A DNA stretch of 37,924 bases from an uncultured Bacteroidia bacterium (GTDB lineage: Bacteria; Bacteroidota; Bacteroidia; Bacteroidales; F082): positions 1-37,924 of the forward strand of contig CACXUM010000028.1 of NCBI GenBank assembly GCA_902770835.1, given 5' to 3'. Shown one piece after another: positions 1 to 7,702 of this stretch; positions within the stretch are counted from its first letter, which is position 1, and each line of letters begins with the position of its first letter. The notes beneath the pieces were generated by a model, which saw only the letters and a program-made list of their open reading frames with translations, was not told where the DNA came from and searched no databases. The position numbers and the translations under genes were made by a program.

Positions 1-279
1 CCTTTGGTGCGGCAGGTGATGAACGGGAAGGAGACCGCATTTGAGAGTGCCGTGTCGGTCATCGAGGCGGCCTATCCGGGCTTGCAGGCGATGATTGCCG
101 AACAATTCCCCGATCTGAACGAAACCGACGCCAAGGTGTGTCTGCTTTCGTGCAGCGGCCTCTCCAACACTGAAATGGGCGACCTGCTCGGTTTGAGCGT
201 CTATTCCATCAACAAAAGCCGCAGCGAATTGCGCAAAAAGATTGGTTTCGAGCCTGACGAATTGAAGAACCGCTTGTAA
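1..279 (+). CDS. LuxR-type HTH regulator, C-terminal fragment
   Basis: Only the last ~92 codons are in the window. The reading frame is open to base 1, so the true start lies upstream and the TTG at position 4 is not a credible start. The tail reads as a GerE/LuxR-like helix-turn-helix: a DAKVCLLSCSGLSNTEMGDL helix pair followed by the recognition-helix region GLSVYSINKSRSELRKKIG. In Bacteroidota such domains commonly end long proteins with a signal peptide, TPRs, a membrane segment and a coiled coil, which act as membrane-anchored one-component regulators; whether this one does cannot be seen here. The HTH is slightly unusual in having SINKSRSEL where canonical LuxR proteins have TV..H...I..KL. 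The next gene is the outer-membrane barrel at 445, which has its own promoter. Confidence 0.7.
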   Translation, partial: PLVRQVMNGKETAFESAVSVIEAAYPGLQAMIAEQFPDLNETDAKVCLLSCSGLSNTEMGDLLGLSVYSINKSRSELRKKIGFEPDELKNRL

Positions 280-368
280 TTTCACTTCTTTATCTTATTG
301 TGTTTTAGTTGTTTGCAAATCAATCTCAAAGAAAGATTTGTAAGCCGCCAAATCAAAATTGTAAACCC

Positions 369-399
369 GTTGACAGGTCATCGGCTTGGGCTACTTTTG
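369..399 (+). promoter_or_regulatory. Bacteroidetes-type promoter for the barrel gene at 445
   Basis: A GTTG at 369-372 and TACTTTTG at 392-399 are separated by 19 bases, matching the -33/-7 (TTTG, TAnnTTTG) pattern. The predicted start near 406 gives a leader of about 40 bases. Confidence 0.6.
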
Positions 400-444
400 C
401 CACAAAATCAACAATTAAACAGTTAAACAATCAACAATTCAACA

Positions 445-2760
445 ATGAAACACATTCCAACCTTAACACTTATGCTAATGCTTTCAATGGCAGGCATAGC
501 CCAGACCCACACGTTGAGCGGTACGGTTTGCGACGAACAAGGAACTTTGCCCTACGCCACCGTTATGGTGTGGCAAGGTAACGACACTTTGAAAGCCACT
601 TACGGCATCACCAACAAGCAAGGCGACTTCGCCCTACACGGCCTCAAAGAAGGCCAATACAAAGGCTTGGTGAAATTCACCGGCTTTGAGCACCTGTCTT
701 TCTCGGTCAATCTCGACAAAGACGTGCGTCTTGACACGCTGCGCCTCAAGCCCGATGTGAAAATGCTGAATGAGGTGCAAGTAACCGCCTCAAAGGTCTT
801 TGAGGACAAGTTCGACAAACTGAAAATGAACATCAGCGAACTGAAATTGCCGCCTGCGGCCACTTACATCGATGCCTTGCGCGAAATCCCCGGCTCGTTC
901 TACAAGGTGAGCGAAAACACGCTGACCGTCCTGAACAAGCCCGTGCTCGTGCTGCTCAACGGCAGGCCGCTTCGCGTTTCGTTCAGCCAAATCACCGATA
1001 TGCTGCAAGGCGAAAAGGCCGAGGACATCGCCGAGGTGGAAATTATGTACGAAACCCCGCCACGCTTCGCGGGCGATTGGGATGGCCCTGTGGTGAACAT
1101 CATCACGAAGAAGAACTTGGCCACGGGTTTCTACGGCAGCGTTTCAGGCGACCTGCAACTGCGCAAACGCCTCGGCGTGAGGTCGTCGCTCAATCTCAAC
1201 TTCAGAACCTTGAAAACCAACACCTATCTGTATCTGTCGCAAAACTACAATCCGAGGGAGTATGCCTATCGCTATTGGCAGTATCGAGAGGGTGGCGACA
1301 CGCTGATGCGGCGCGAGGCAAGCCATACCAATAATATGAACTCTTATTATTTGAACACGGGCACAGGCATCCAGTTTGACGACAACAACTCATTGGACAT
1401 CAACTTCTCGGGAGACCTCGATTTCGACCACGACAACATCGATGAGCATATCCTCGACCGTGGAACGGCCATCCATTCCACCGACACGGCGCGGAACGAC
1501 TCGCGTTCTTATTGGGGCGACATCTATTACAAGCACAACTTCAAAGACCCCAAGCATTACATCACCGTGGATGCCAACTTGAGCCGCAACCTCAATGAGT
1601 CGGGCAACCTGCGCCAATACAACTATTTGCTTGATTCGGTGACTTACAACCGTGATGCTTCGCCCTATTCCGGTTGGCTTTTCTCGACCCGCGCCGACTA
1701 TACCCATGAATGGGATAAAATCCGAATCCAATCTGGTCTCTCTTACAACTATTCCGATTTGGAAAATGATTTCAGTTATGAAAATCTCATTGACGGCGTA
1801 TGGCAACCTGACTCTTTGGTAACCAACGATTTCAATTACAAGGAGAACTCCTTCATGGGCTATTTCATTTTTGACCATCAGGTGAGCGAGAAATTCAGTT
1901 ATGCCGTCACGCTTACCGACTCGTATGTGCGCACTTTGGGCATTTCGGAAACCACAGGAATCAAGACGCCGTACAACTACAACGTCTTTCGTCCGTCGCT
2001 TTCCTTGCGATTCAAACCTCATGAGGACCATTACTTTACCCTCACCTACAGTCGCAACTATGGGAAGCCCAATTTCACCTACCTGAATCCCTTCCGCAAG
2101 TATGAGAGTCCTGTCTATTATGTGGAGGGCAATCCGAATTTGAAACATTCCATACAAAACGGCATCACATTCAAATACCGCTATCGTTATTGGTTGAACT
2201 TTGCTGTTTCGTATGGTCATAATGCGAACTATGTGCTACAGGTGCCGCAATTGGATGCTGACGGAGCCATCATCGGCTACACTTACGGCAATTTCGGCAA
2301 GAAAGACGAATTGTTGTTCATTCTGAATATGTCGAAAAGGTTCTTCGACAACCGGTTGAACATAGGTTTATTTGGTCAGGCGAAATATGAGAATTACAAC
2401 AGCAGCGATGCCCTCGACTATGTGCTCTTCAAGAAATACGATGTGGAATTGGGCGGCTATGCTTTGTATTCTTCTTCGTATCTCAGTGGCTATGCCAAGA
2501 CACAAGGTCATCCCAAAATTGGCTTGGACCTTTCGGCGAGGTTCTTAGACGGCAACCTGCAAACCACCCTCAGCGTGAACGATGTGTTCAACACCGATCT
2601 CAATAACTGTGAGAGTCTGTTGAATGGTGTCGTCTCAAAGAGTGACAACATTATCGATGCGCGTTATATCCGCTTTTCCGTGCGCTACAGTTTCAATCGC
2701 AAGAACCTGAAGCGTTTCGAGAACCATCAGGGGAGCAATGCGGATAGCGGTAGGTTGTGA
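445..2760 (+). CDS. TonB-dependent-receptor-like outer-membrane beta-barrel protein
   Basis: The 771-residue product begins with a signal peptide (cleavage near GIAQ, residue ~20). Residues ~22-105 form a carboxypeptidase-regulatory-like Ig-type domain (LSGTVCDEQGTLPYATVMVW). A plug-like segment follows (~108-215, with LNEVQVTASK and VLVLLNGRPL), then a long barrel rich in aromatic alternating strands to the end. This architecture is that of the OMP_b-brl_3 (PF14905) family, relatives of TonB-dependent receptors; substrate unknown. The last strand (YIRFSVRYSFN) is followed by a ~20-residue basic/polar tail, and that tail is the part overlapping the convergent rsmA gene. The ATG at 445 is chosen because the signal peptide starts there; the frame opened at 309 is a different one. 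No SusD-like partner is adjacent, so glycan import is not implied. Confidence 0.85.
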   Translation: MKHIPTLTLMLMLSMAGIAQTHTLSGTVCDEQGTLPYATVMVWQGNDTLKATYGITNKQGDFALHGLKEGQYKGLVKFTGFEHLSFSVNLDKDVRLDTLRLKPDVKMLNEVQVTASKVFEDKFDKLKMNISELKLPPAATYIDALREIPGSFYKVSENTLTVLNKPVLVLLNGRPLRVSFSQITDMLQGEKAEDIAEVEIMYETPPRFAGDWDGPVVNIITKKNLATGFYGSVSGDLQLRKRLGVRSSLNLNFRTLKTNTYLYLSQNYNPREYAYRYWQYREGGDTLMRREASHTNNMNSYYLNTGTGIQFDDNNSLDINFSGDLDFDHDNIDEHILDRGTAIHSTDTARNDSRSYWGDIYYKHNFKDPKHYITVDANLSRNLNESGNLRQYNYLLDSVTYNRDASPYSGWLFSTRADYTHEWDKIRIQSGLSYNYSDLENDFSYENLIDGVWQPDSLVTNDFNYKENSFMGYFIFDHQVSEKFSYAVTLTDSYVRTLGISETTGIKTPYNYNVFRPSLSLRFKPHEDHYFTLTYSRNYGKPNFTYLNPFRKYESPVYYVEGNPNLKHSIQNGITFKYRYRYWLNFAVSYGHNANYVLQVPQLDADGAIIGYTYGNFGKKDELLFILNMSKRFFDNRLNIGLFGQAKYENYNSSDALDYVLFKKYDVELGGYALYSSSYLSGYAKTQGHPKIGLDLSARFLDGNLQTTLSVNDVFNTDLNNCESLLNGVVSKSDNIIDARYIRFSVRYSFNRKNLKRFENHQGSNADSGRL

Positions 2761-3526
2761 TTTGGCCCCCAATCAGATTCGTCAAATCAATAAATTCCTG
2801 CACCGATAGCTGCTCTGGTCGCTTGTTGAAGACCTCTTTTTCGATGATTTCGGGCCTGAGCATCGGGCGCAGCGAGTTGCGCATGGTTTTGCGGCGCTGG
2901 TTGAAAGCCTGTTTCACAATGCTCACAAACAGTTTCTCGTCGCAGCCCAAATCGGTGACCGCATTGCGCCGCATCTTGATGACCGCCGACTTCACCTTCG
3001 GCGGTGGGTTGAAGACATTTTCATGTACGGTGAAAAGATACTCAATGTCGTACCAAGCCTGCATTAATACGCTCAGGATGCCGTAGGTCTTGCTGCCTTC
3101 CTTGGCGGCCATTCTTTCTGCCATCTCCTTCTGCACCATACCCACAACTTCAACGACTTGTTCTTTGTATTTCAGCACTTGGAAGAAAATCTGGCTACTG
3201 ATGTTGTAGGGGAAATTCCCGATGACGGCCATGTTTTGTTTCCCGAACTGGATGAGGTCGGTGCGGAGAAAATCGCCCTCAATCAGCCGCTCGCCAAGCA
3301 TGGGGAAATGTTTCTCCAAATAGGCGATGGACTCCTTATCGATTTCGATGACATGGAACTTGTCGAGGACGCTTTGCACCAAATATTGGGTCAAAACGCC
3401 CGTGCCGGCACCTACCTCAATAACACTTTCCACATCGGGCGACAACTGCTCCACAATGCGTTGGGCGATATTTTGGTCAATCAAAAAATGCTGGCCTAAG
3501 GCTTTCTTGGGTCTAACATCATACAT
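2693..3526 (-). CDS. rsmA: 16S rRNA dimethyladenosine transferase RsmA/KsgA
   Basis: It dimethylates the two adjacent adenosines in the 3'-terminal helix of 16S rRNA using S-adenosylmethionine during late 30S assembly. The N-terminus KKALGQHFLIDQNIAQRIV is the classic KsgA opening. The SAM-binding motif I is VIEVGAGTGVLT, and the catalytic NxPY-type motif is GNFPYNISSQIFF. The C-terminal helical domain carries FNQRRKTMRNSL. At 277 aa it is slightly long: the family usually ends near the FIDLTNLI stretch, and the last ~20 residues here are encoded inside the 3' end of the convergent barrel gene (68-base overlap). The start at 3526 (MYDVRPKK) gives the normal family N-terminus. Confidence 0.95.
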   Translation of the reverse strand: MYDVRPKKALGQHFLIDQNIAQRIVEQLSPDVESVIEVGAGTGVLTQYLVQSVLDKFHVIEIDKESIAYLEKHFPMLGERLIEGDFLRTDLIQFGKQNMAVIGNFPYNISSQIFFQVLKYKEQVVEVVGMVQKEMAERMAAKEGSKTYGILSVLMQAWYDIEYLFTVHENVFNPPPKVKSAVIKMRRNAVTDLGCDEKLFVSIVKQAFNQRRKTMRNSLRPMLRPEIIEKEVFNKRPEQLSVQEFIDLTNLIGGQITTYRYPHCSPDGSRNASGSCD

Positions 3527-3542
3527 TGTCGTTCATTTATTT

Positions 3543-3709
3543 AACTACAGATTTGACAGATTTTACCGATTCATTTCCGAAAATTGTGGGTCGCAAGCTC
3601 CTGATTTTACAGATAGATTATTTGCTGATGGCAGGAATCTGTACCAATTGGCACTTGTGCCTCTGAATTTCATTGTCGGAAATCTGTTTCATCTGTGTAA
3701 TCCGTAGTT
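3543..3709. repeat. Interspersed imperfect inverted-repeat element (ACAGATTT type)
   Basis: The left arm (3543-3571, starting AACTACAGATTTGACAGATT) and right arm (3680-3709, ending ATCTGTGTAATCCGTAGTT) are imperfect reverse complements, with about three quarters of positions pairing. Further short copies of the CAGATT/AATCTG word lie inside (for example ACAGATAGATT and GGAATCTGTACC). It fills the gap between two minus-strand genes. Elements built from ACAGATT/CGGATT words are seen as dispersed repeats in several bacterial genomes; calling this one dispersed is inference because only one copy lies in the window. Confidence 0.55.
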
Positions 3710-3711
3710 TA

Positions 3712-5559
3712 TTACAATTTTCTGTAGTTCTTTTTCGCCTGCCCCGTATAAATGCTCGTTGGGTATTCGTCAATCAGTTTCTCGTAATGTTGCTTGGCCA
3801 ATTCCTTGTTTTTCAAATGGCTTTGCTCAATTAATGCGGCGTGCATCAGGGCGGCATCGGCCATGTAGCTGTCGGGATATTGCTCCACGATTTGCAAATA
3901 CAACTGTTCGGCGGTCTCAAACTCCTTTCGCTTTTCGGCAATCTCACCTTTGCGGAACAGCGCATGTGGCTTGCTGACCTCGTTTCCGTTAGCGATAATC
4001 ACGTCAAGCATGGCAATGGCTTCGTCTTCTCGCTGCTGGTAAATCCTATAATCAACACGAGCCAAACGGTTGAGTTCCATGCCAGTAGAGTCCACTTCAA
4101 GATTGTCCTTGATGACCAACGAGAGCGTCATGGCATCGTTGGCGATGAGCTTGGAGGTGGCGGCTTTCAGCACCTTCAACTGGCTCTCGGCCCACTCGTA
4201 TTCGCCGATGAAATAGCGCAATTGGGCGTTCTTGAAACGGGCTTCGTGGCCAAGCGGCTCTTCCTTCATGCTCTTGTCGACCTGACTATATAACAAGGTG
4301 GCTTCCCAAACTTCGTCTTCGTGCAGATAAATGTCGGCCAATTTCAGTTTGAGTTCGGCCTTATCTTGCTTGCCCCCAACTTGTTCCACCGTTTTCGTCA
4401 GCAAAGAAACAGCCTCGTCCGTCTGGTTGAGTTGATAGGCCATGATGTCAGCCTGAATCAAGGTGAGTCTTGTCAAGTCGTTGGAATTGATGTCGTTATA
4501 GGCATCGTTAATGCGCTTCGACAAACGCTCGTATGCTTTCGTATCAGTGTTGTTCTCTGCCTTCAGCCTCAAATAGTCGGCCTTAATGGTTCCCGTCAAT
4601 GCTTGCCCATAAAACGGACCGCTTTTGCCCTTATCCAAAATATAGTCATAGCCTTGCTTGGCAATGTCGAATTGCTTGTTGTTCAGGCAAATGCCAGCCA
4701 AATTGTTGATTTGGGCGTCTTGGTCGTGGGTCTTGCGGTCGATGCTTTGGCATTGGGCGAGGGCAATGTCGTAATCCTCCTGTTGCAGGGCAAACCAAAC
4801 CAAAAGTTGGGCATACTCCAAATTGTCAGGTTTGTCTTGTGTTTGCCGCAGCAGGGCAATGCGCAACTCGTCCGAAATGCTGTTGTTCACATCGTAGAAC
4901 ATCATGGTTTGCAGGCGGTTACGGATATTGTTGTATTGAGCGGGATGGGCTTCCAACTCCAAAAAATAGTACCTGAACGCCTCTTGATAGTTGGCCGATG
5001 ACTGGTTGAGGTAGGCTTGGTCCATGTAGAAGGTTTCCTTGCCGTCCAAAAGGGTGTTTCCTTTCTCCAAAACACTCATAGCCAAATCGTTAAGTCCCTG
5101 ATTTTGGAAAGCATAACTGATGCTGCGAATGATGCCGGCATTGGCAGGCAAGTCTTTCATGATTTCGTTGAACTGCCTTTTGGCCTTGTCGGACTTGCCT
5201 TGCAAAGTGTAGACATAAACGAGGTCGGCAACGGCTTTGTAATAAGTCGGGTTTTTCTTCGCCATCGACTTGAGTTCTTTCTCAGCCCTGTCGTAGTCCT
5301 TCAAATTAATCAGACATTCGATAAGTTGTTGGAAATAACCCGTTTGTCCCGATTTTTCATAGAGTTTCGCGTAAAGGTCGCGGGCTTTTTCGTAGTCTTG
5401 CTCGCGGTAATATTGTGTGGCCAATTGGTCATCAATCTGAATCTGCTCCTTCTGCCGCGCATCGAGTTTCTTCCCCTTGGGCGGCATGTCAACTTGCCCG
5501 CTCACCGAAAGGACGAAGGCGACATTAATCAAAAAGACCAAAATCCAGCGGTGTTTCAT
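3712..5559 (-). CDS. Exported tetratricopeptide-repeat protein
   Basis: The 615-residue protein has an N-terminal signal sequence (MKHRWILVFLINVAFVLSVS, cleavage likely after VSG) and is almost wholly alpha-helical repeat. TPR-like units are visible from ~45 onward (QLATQYYREQDYEKARDLYA) and again at the C-terminus (GEIAEKRKEFETAEQLYLQI, residues ~530-615). A probable periplasmic scaffold or cell-envelope assembly role is inferred from export plus TPRs; no catalytic motif is seen. It starts 6 bases after the stop of the small lipoprotein gene at 5566-6081, so the two form one transcript. Proteins of this type are common in Bacteroidota, and I cannot assign this one a specific pathway. Confidence 0.75.
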   Translation of the reverse strand: MKHRWILVFLINVAFVLSVSGQVDMPPKGKKLDARQKEQIQIDDQLATQYYREQDYEKARDLYAKLYEKSGQTGYFQQLIECLINLKDYDRAEKELKSMAKKNPTYYKAVADLVYVYTLQGKSDKAKRQFNEIMKDLPANAGIIRSISYAFQNQGLNDLAMSVLEKGNTLLDGKETFYMDQAYLNQSSANYQEAFRYYFLELEAHPAQYNNIRNRLQTMMFYDVNNSISDELRIALLRQTQDKPDNLEYAQLLVWFALQQEDYDIALAQCQSIDRKTHDQDAQINNLAGICLNNKQFDIAKQGYDYILDKGKSGPFYGQALTGTIKADYLRLKAENNTDTKAYERLSKRINDAYNDINSNDLTRLTLIQADIMAYQLNQTDEAVSLLTKTVEQVGGKQDKAELKLKLADIYLHEDEVWEATLLYSQVDKSMKEEPLGHEARFKNAQLRYFIGEYEWAESQLKVLKAATSKLIANDAMTLSLVIKDNLEVDSTGMELNRLARVDYRIYQQREDEAIAMLDVIIANGNEVSKPHALFRKGEIAEKRKEFETAEQLYLQIVEQYPDSYMADAALMHAALIEQSHLKNKELAKQHYEKLIDEYPTSIYTGQAKKNYRKL

Positions 5560-5565
5560 GGCAGG

Positions 5566-6081
5566 TTATTTTTGTTTTTTCAGGGCTTTAAGGTTCTCTT
5601 GGCAAGTGCCGAAACGGTCTTGGAAATAGCGTACTTGGTTGCCTAACCTTTCCACATATTTCGCTTCGTCGTCGATATAAACCGTTATTAATGAATCGGA
5701 TGGATAATGGATTTCGGCATCGGCACGGAGGCGGTCGAGTTGGCGCAGGGTGGAGTCCATCTCGGCCTGCATCGCAGGTTTGGTGATGCGGAATTGCTCA
5801 ATGTAGGCCTGCACAAGTCGCAAAGTCTCAAATGATTTGTCCACTTGTTCGGGGCTTTGGAATTGCAGCATCGAGTCGCAGACCCTAAAATCCTTTTGAA
5901 GGATTACAAACTCCTTGTTTTCAATACTTTGTAAAGTTTTCGCGTCGGCTTGCACCTGCTTTATTAGGTCGTCAATCCTCTCGATATTGGTCTTGGGTGC
6001 ATTGTGGCAGCCGCCCAAGGCCAAAACTATGGCCACCAAGCCGCCAACGAGCATCGTTTTTGTCAAAAATCTCAGATTCAT
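5566..6081 (-). CDS. Small lipoprotein of unknown function
   Basis: The 171-residue product starts MNLRFLTKTMLVGGLVAIVL and carries a lipobox ALGGC with Cys at ~25, so it should be lipidated and envelope-anchored. The mature part is charged and helical with heptad-like spacing (IDDLIKQVQADAKTLQSIEN), suggesting a coiled coil. A recognisable enzymatic motif is absent. It is the first gene of a two-gene unit with the TPR protein 6 bases downstream, which suggests the two act together at the envelope. Its promoter abuts the rpmA terminator. Not recognised beyond lipoprotein. Confidence 0.65.
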   Translation of the reverse strand: MNLRFLTKTMLVGGLVAIVLALGGCHNAPKTNIERIDDLIKQVQADAKTLQSIENKEFVILQKDFRVCDSMLQFQSPEQVDKSFETLRLVQAYIEQFRITKPAMQAEMDSTLRQLDRLRADAEIHYPSDSLITVYIDDEAKYVERLGNQVRYFQDRFGTCQENLKALKKQK

Positions 6082-6107
6082 GGAATCGGTTGTTGTTGAT
6101 TAGAGTG

Positions 6108-6137
6108 CAAAAATACAAAAATCCCGACTATCGCAAT
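6108..6137 (-). promoter_or_regulatory. Promoter of the lipoprotein-TPR operon
   Basis: On the minus strand TATTTTTG occupies 6115-6108 and an ATTG -33 word lies at 6137-6134 with 18 bases between them. It lies in and beside the hairpin that ends the upstream rplU-rpmA unit, so terminator and promoter overlap. Confidence 0.5.
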
Positions 6138-6150
6138 GATGGCCGGGATT
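6112..6150 (-). terminator. Rho-independent terminator of rplU-rpmA
   Basis: The arms AATCCCG (6120-6126) and CGGGATT (6144-6150) form a stem with a 17-base loop. Read on the minus strand, the stem is followed by TTTTGTATTTTTG. It lies 20 bases past the rpmA stop. Confidence 0.6.
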
Positions 6151-6170
6151 AGTTTTATGTTGCGAAATGC

Positions 6171-6443
6171 TTATTCGGTGACTTGACCTTCGACGGGGAG
6201 GATGGAGACGAAAGACTTGCCTTCTCTCTTCTTCCTGAACTCGACGATGCCATCACATAAAGCATATAACGTGTGGTCTCTGCCCATGCCGACATTCTTG
6301 CCGGGATAGTGCTTCGTGCCGCGCTGACGCACGATGATGTTGCCAGCAATGGCGGCTTGTCCACCGAAAAGTTTCACTCCGAGTCGCTTACTCGCTGACT
6401 CACGACCGTTCTCAGAACTACCTACACCTTTTTTGTGTGCCAT
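6171..6443 (-). CDS. rpmA: 50S ribosomal protein L27
   Basis: The 90-residue protein has the complete L27 signature, with an N-terminal [16 protein letters not shown] tail followed by [20 protein letters not shown] and the GRDHTLYAL strand. L27's flexible N-terminus reaches the peptidyl-transferase centre of the large subunit. There is no Firmicutes-type cleaved N-terminal extension: the protein begins directly with MAHKKG. It follows rplU by 23 bases on the same strand, the near-universal L21-L27 order, and is closed by the hairpin at 6120-6150. Confidence 0.98.
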   Translation of the reverse strand: MAHKKGVGSSENGRESASKRLGVKLFGGQAAIAGNIIVRQRGTKHYPGKNVGMGRDHTLYALCDGIVEFRKKREGKSFVSILPVEGQVTE

Positions 6444-6466
6444 ATCTCTTTAGTTTTTTCGGGTTT

Positions 6467-6778
6467 TTATTCAGTGATGTTCTCAATTTGAATCTGGCTC
6501 AGATACTGACGGTGACCGTTAGACTTCTGATAGCCTTTTCTTCTCTTCTTCTTGAAAACGATGATCTTGTTGCCCTTGCAGTGCTGCAACACAGTGGCTT
6601 CGACATTGGCGCCGGCTACCGTCGGGGCTCCCACTTTCGTCGAACCTTCGTTTCCGATTAATAATACCTTGTCGAAAGAAACCTTGCTTCCTTCTTCTTC
6701 GTGCAGTCTGTTGACGAAAATCTGTTGTCCCTTCGTCACTTTGAACTGTTGTCCTGCGATTTCTACTATTGCGTACAT
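6467..6778 (-). CDS. rplU: 50S ribosomal protein L21
   Basis: The 103-residue product starts MYAIVEIAGQQFKVTKGQQI, the standard L21 N-terminus; the longer frame to 6847 adds 23 residues that are not part of the family and run through the promoter. The C-terminal signature KGNKIIVFKKKRRKGYQKSN-GHRQ is complete and contacts 23S rRNA. It is first in the rplU-rpmA operon. Its leader of roughly 40 bases from the TATTTTTG box at 6827-6834 has no obvious Shine-Dalgarno, as is usual in this phylum. Confidence 0.97.
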   Translation of the reverse strand: MYAIVEIAGQQFKVTKGQQIFVNRLHEEEGSKVSFDKVLLIGNEGSTKVGAPTVAGANVEATVLQHCKGNKIIVFKKKRRKGYQKSNGHRQYLSQIQIENITE

Positions 6779-6826
6779 TTCTCGATATCTTTTAATTAGA
6801 TACTGACTCTCTATTTTTTCGGACTG

Positions 6827-6856
6827 CAAAAATACAACTTTTTTCAATCGGTCAAG
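6827..6856 (-). promoter_or_regulatory. rplU-rpmA promoter; and the 6779-7072 intergenic
   Basis: TATTTTTG on the minus strand at 6834-6827 is preceded by a CTTG-like -33 word at 6856-6853, 18 bases away. The rest of the roughly 290-base AT-rich intergenic holds only the divergent ECF sigma promoter; no further gene or hairpin was found. Confidence 0.55.
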
Positions 6857-6999
6857 ATTTTCTTTTCGTTTTTCTCAACTTTTTTCTTCACTTTCTGGAT
6901 TTTTAAAACATATATTTTTCATTATCAGCATTTTGCAATATCTTCAAAATCGTCCGAATTGGATTCTAAACACCTCTACCCCACCCGTTTTTCAATACT

Positions 7000-7033
7000 T
7001 TTGGACGGCGTTTTACAAAATTGCGTACCTTTG
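7000..7033 (+). promoter_or_regulatory. Promoter of the ECF sigma operon
   Basis: TTTG at 7000-7003 and TACCTTTG at 7026-7033 are separated by 22 bases, a housekeeping-type Bacteroidetes promoter. A predicted transcript start near 7040 leaves 33 bases before the ATG at 7073. Confidence 0.55.
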
Positions 7034-7072
7034 CCGTCGGTTTTGTCCGCCGCATTAATGACATTAATTGCA

Positions 7073-7615
7073 ATGAACGAAAGCGAACTGAGCATTTTGG
7101 TCGAAAAGATGAAGGCTGGCGACAGGGAATCGTTCAACCAGATTTTCCGCCGCTACTACACGCCTTTGGTGCGCTTTTGCATCCGTTTTGTCGGCGACCA
7201 AGACGAAGCCGCCGAAATCGTTCAGGACCTGTTCGTCAAGTTGTGGACGGGCCGCCAAAAACTGTCCATTTCCTCCTCGCTCGATTCCTACCTGATGAGT
7301 GCGGTGCGCAATTCGGCGCTCACCTATATTAATAAAGAGCGTGCCCACGCCGAAGCCCACTTGCGGATTTACAGCAACGAAACAGACGAAGCCGACCCTT
7401 CGGAAACGCTGCAATCCAACAATTTGGAATCGTCCTACCAAAAAATCCTGTCCGACATGCCCCCGAAACGCCGCGAAGTATTCCTCGCCAGCCGTTTCGA
7501 CGGACTAAAATACGCCGAAATCGCAACGAAATTGGGTCTTTCGCAAAAGACCGTTGAAGCCCACATGAGCGCGGCCATCAAGCAACTCAGGGAAGGGCTA
7601 AAGGATTATATTTGA
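7073..7615 (+). CDS. ECF-family RNA polymerase sigma factor
   Basis: The 180-residue protein begins MNESELSILVEKMKAGDRES. An open frame exists back to 6959, but it crosses the promoter, and ATG 7058 is a possible alternative start. Region 2 shows FNQIFRRYYTPLVRFCIRFV and the -10-binding DEAAEIVQDLFVKLW helix. Region 4 shows PKRREVFLASRFDGLKYAEI followed by the HTH KLGLSQKTVEAHMSAAIKQL. This is the sigma-70 ECF type expanded in Bacteroidetes. It is followed 87 bases later by a FecR-type anti-sigma factor, which presumably sequesters it at the inner membrane until an outer-membrane signal arrives. Unlike most such pairs, no SusC/FecA-type transducer gene is adjacent. Confidence 0.93.
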   Translation: MNESELSILVEKMKAGDRESFNQIFRRYYTPLVRFCIRFVGDQDEAAEIVQDLFVKLWTGRQKLSISSSLDSYLMSAVRNSALTYINKERAHAEAHLRIYSNETDEADPSETLQSNNLESSYQKILSDMPPKRREVFLASRFDGLKYAEIATKLGLSQKTVEAHMSAAIKQLREGLKDYI

Positions 7616-7702
7616 GTGACTTAAGAAAAACTTCAAAATATTTCAAAAAAGACTAAGGGTAAAAGAGAAGTTGTTAGTCTTATTGATGTAAACGAAATAA
7701 GA

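Noticed and set aside
1390-2220. 276-codon minus-strand open frame inside the barrel gene
   Set aside because: It lies entirely antisense to a strongly supported coding sequence, has no promoter and no recognisable domain; GC-skewed codons create such shadows.
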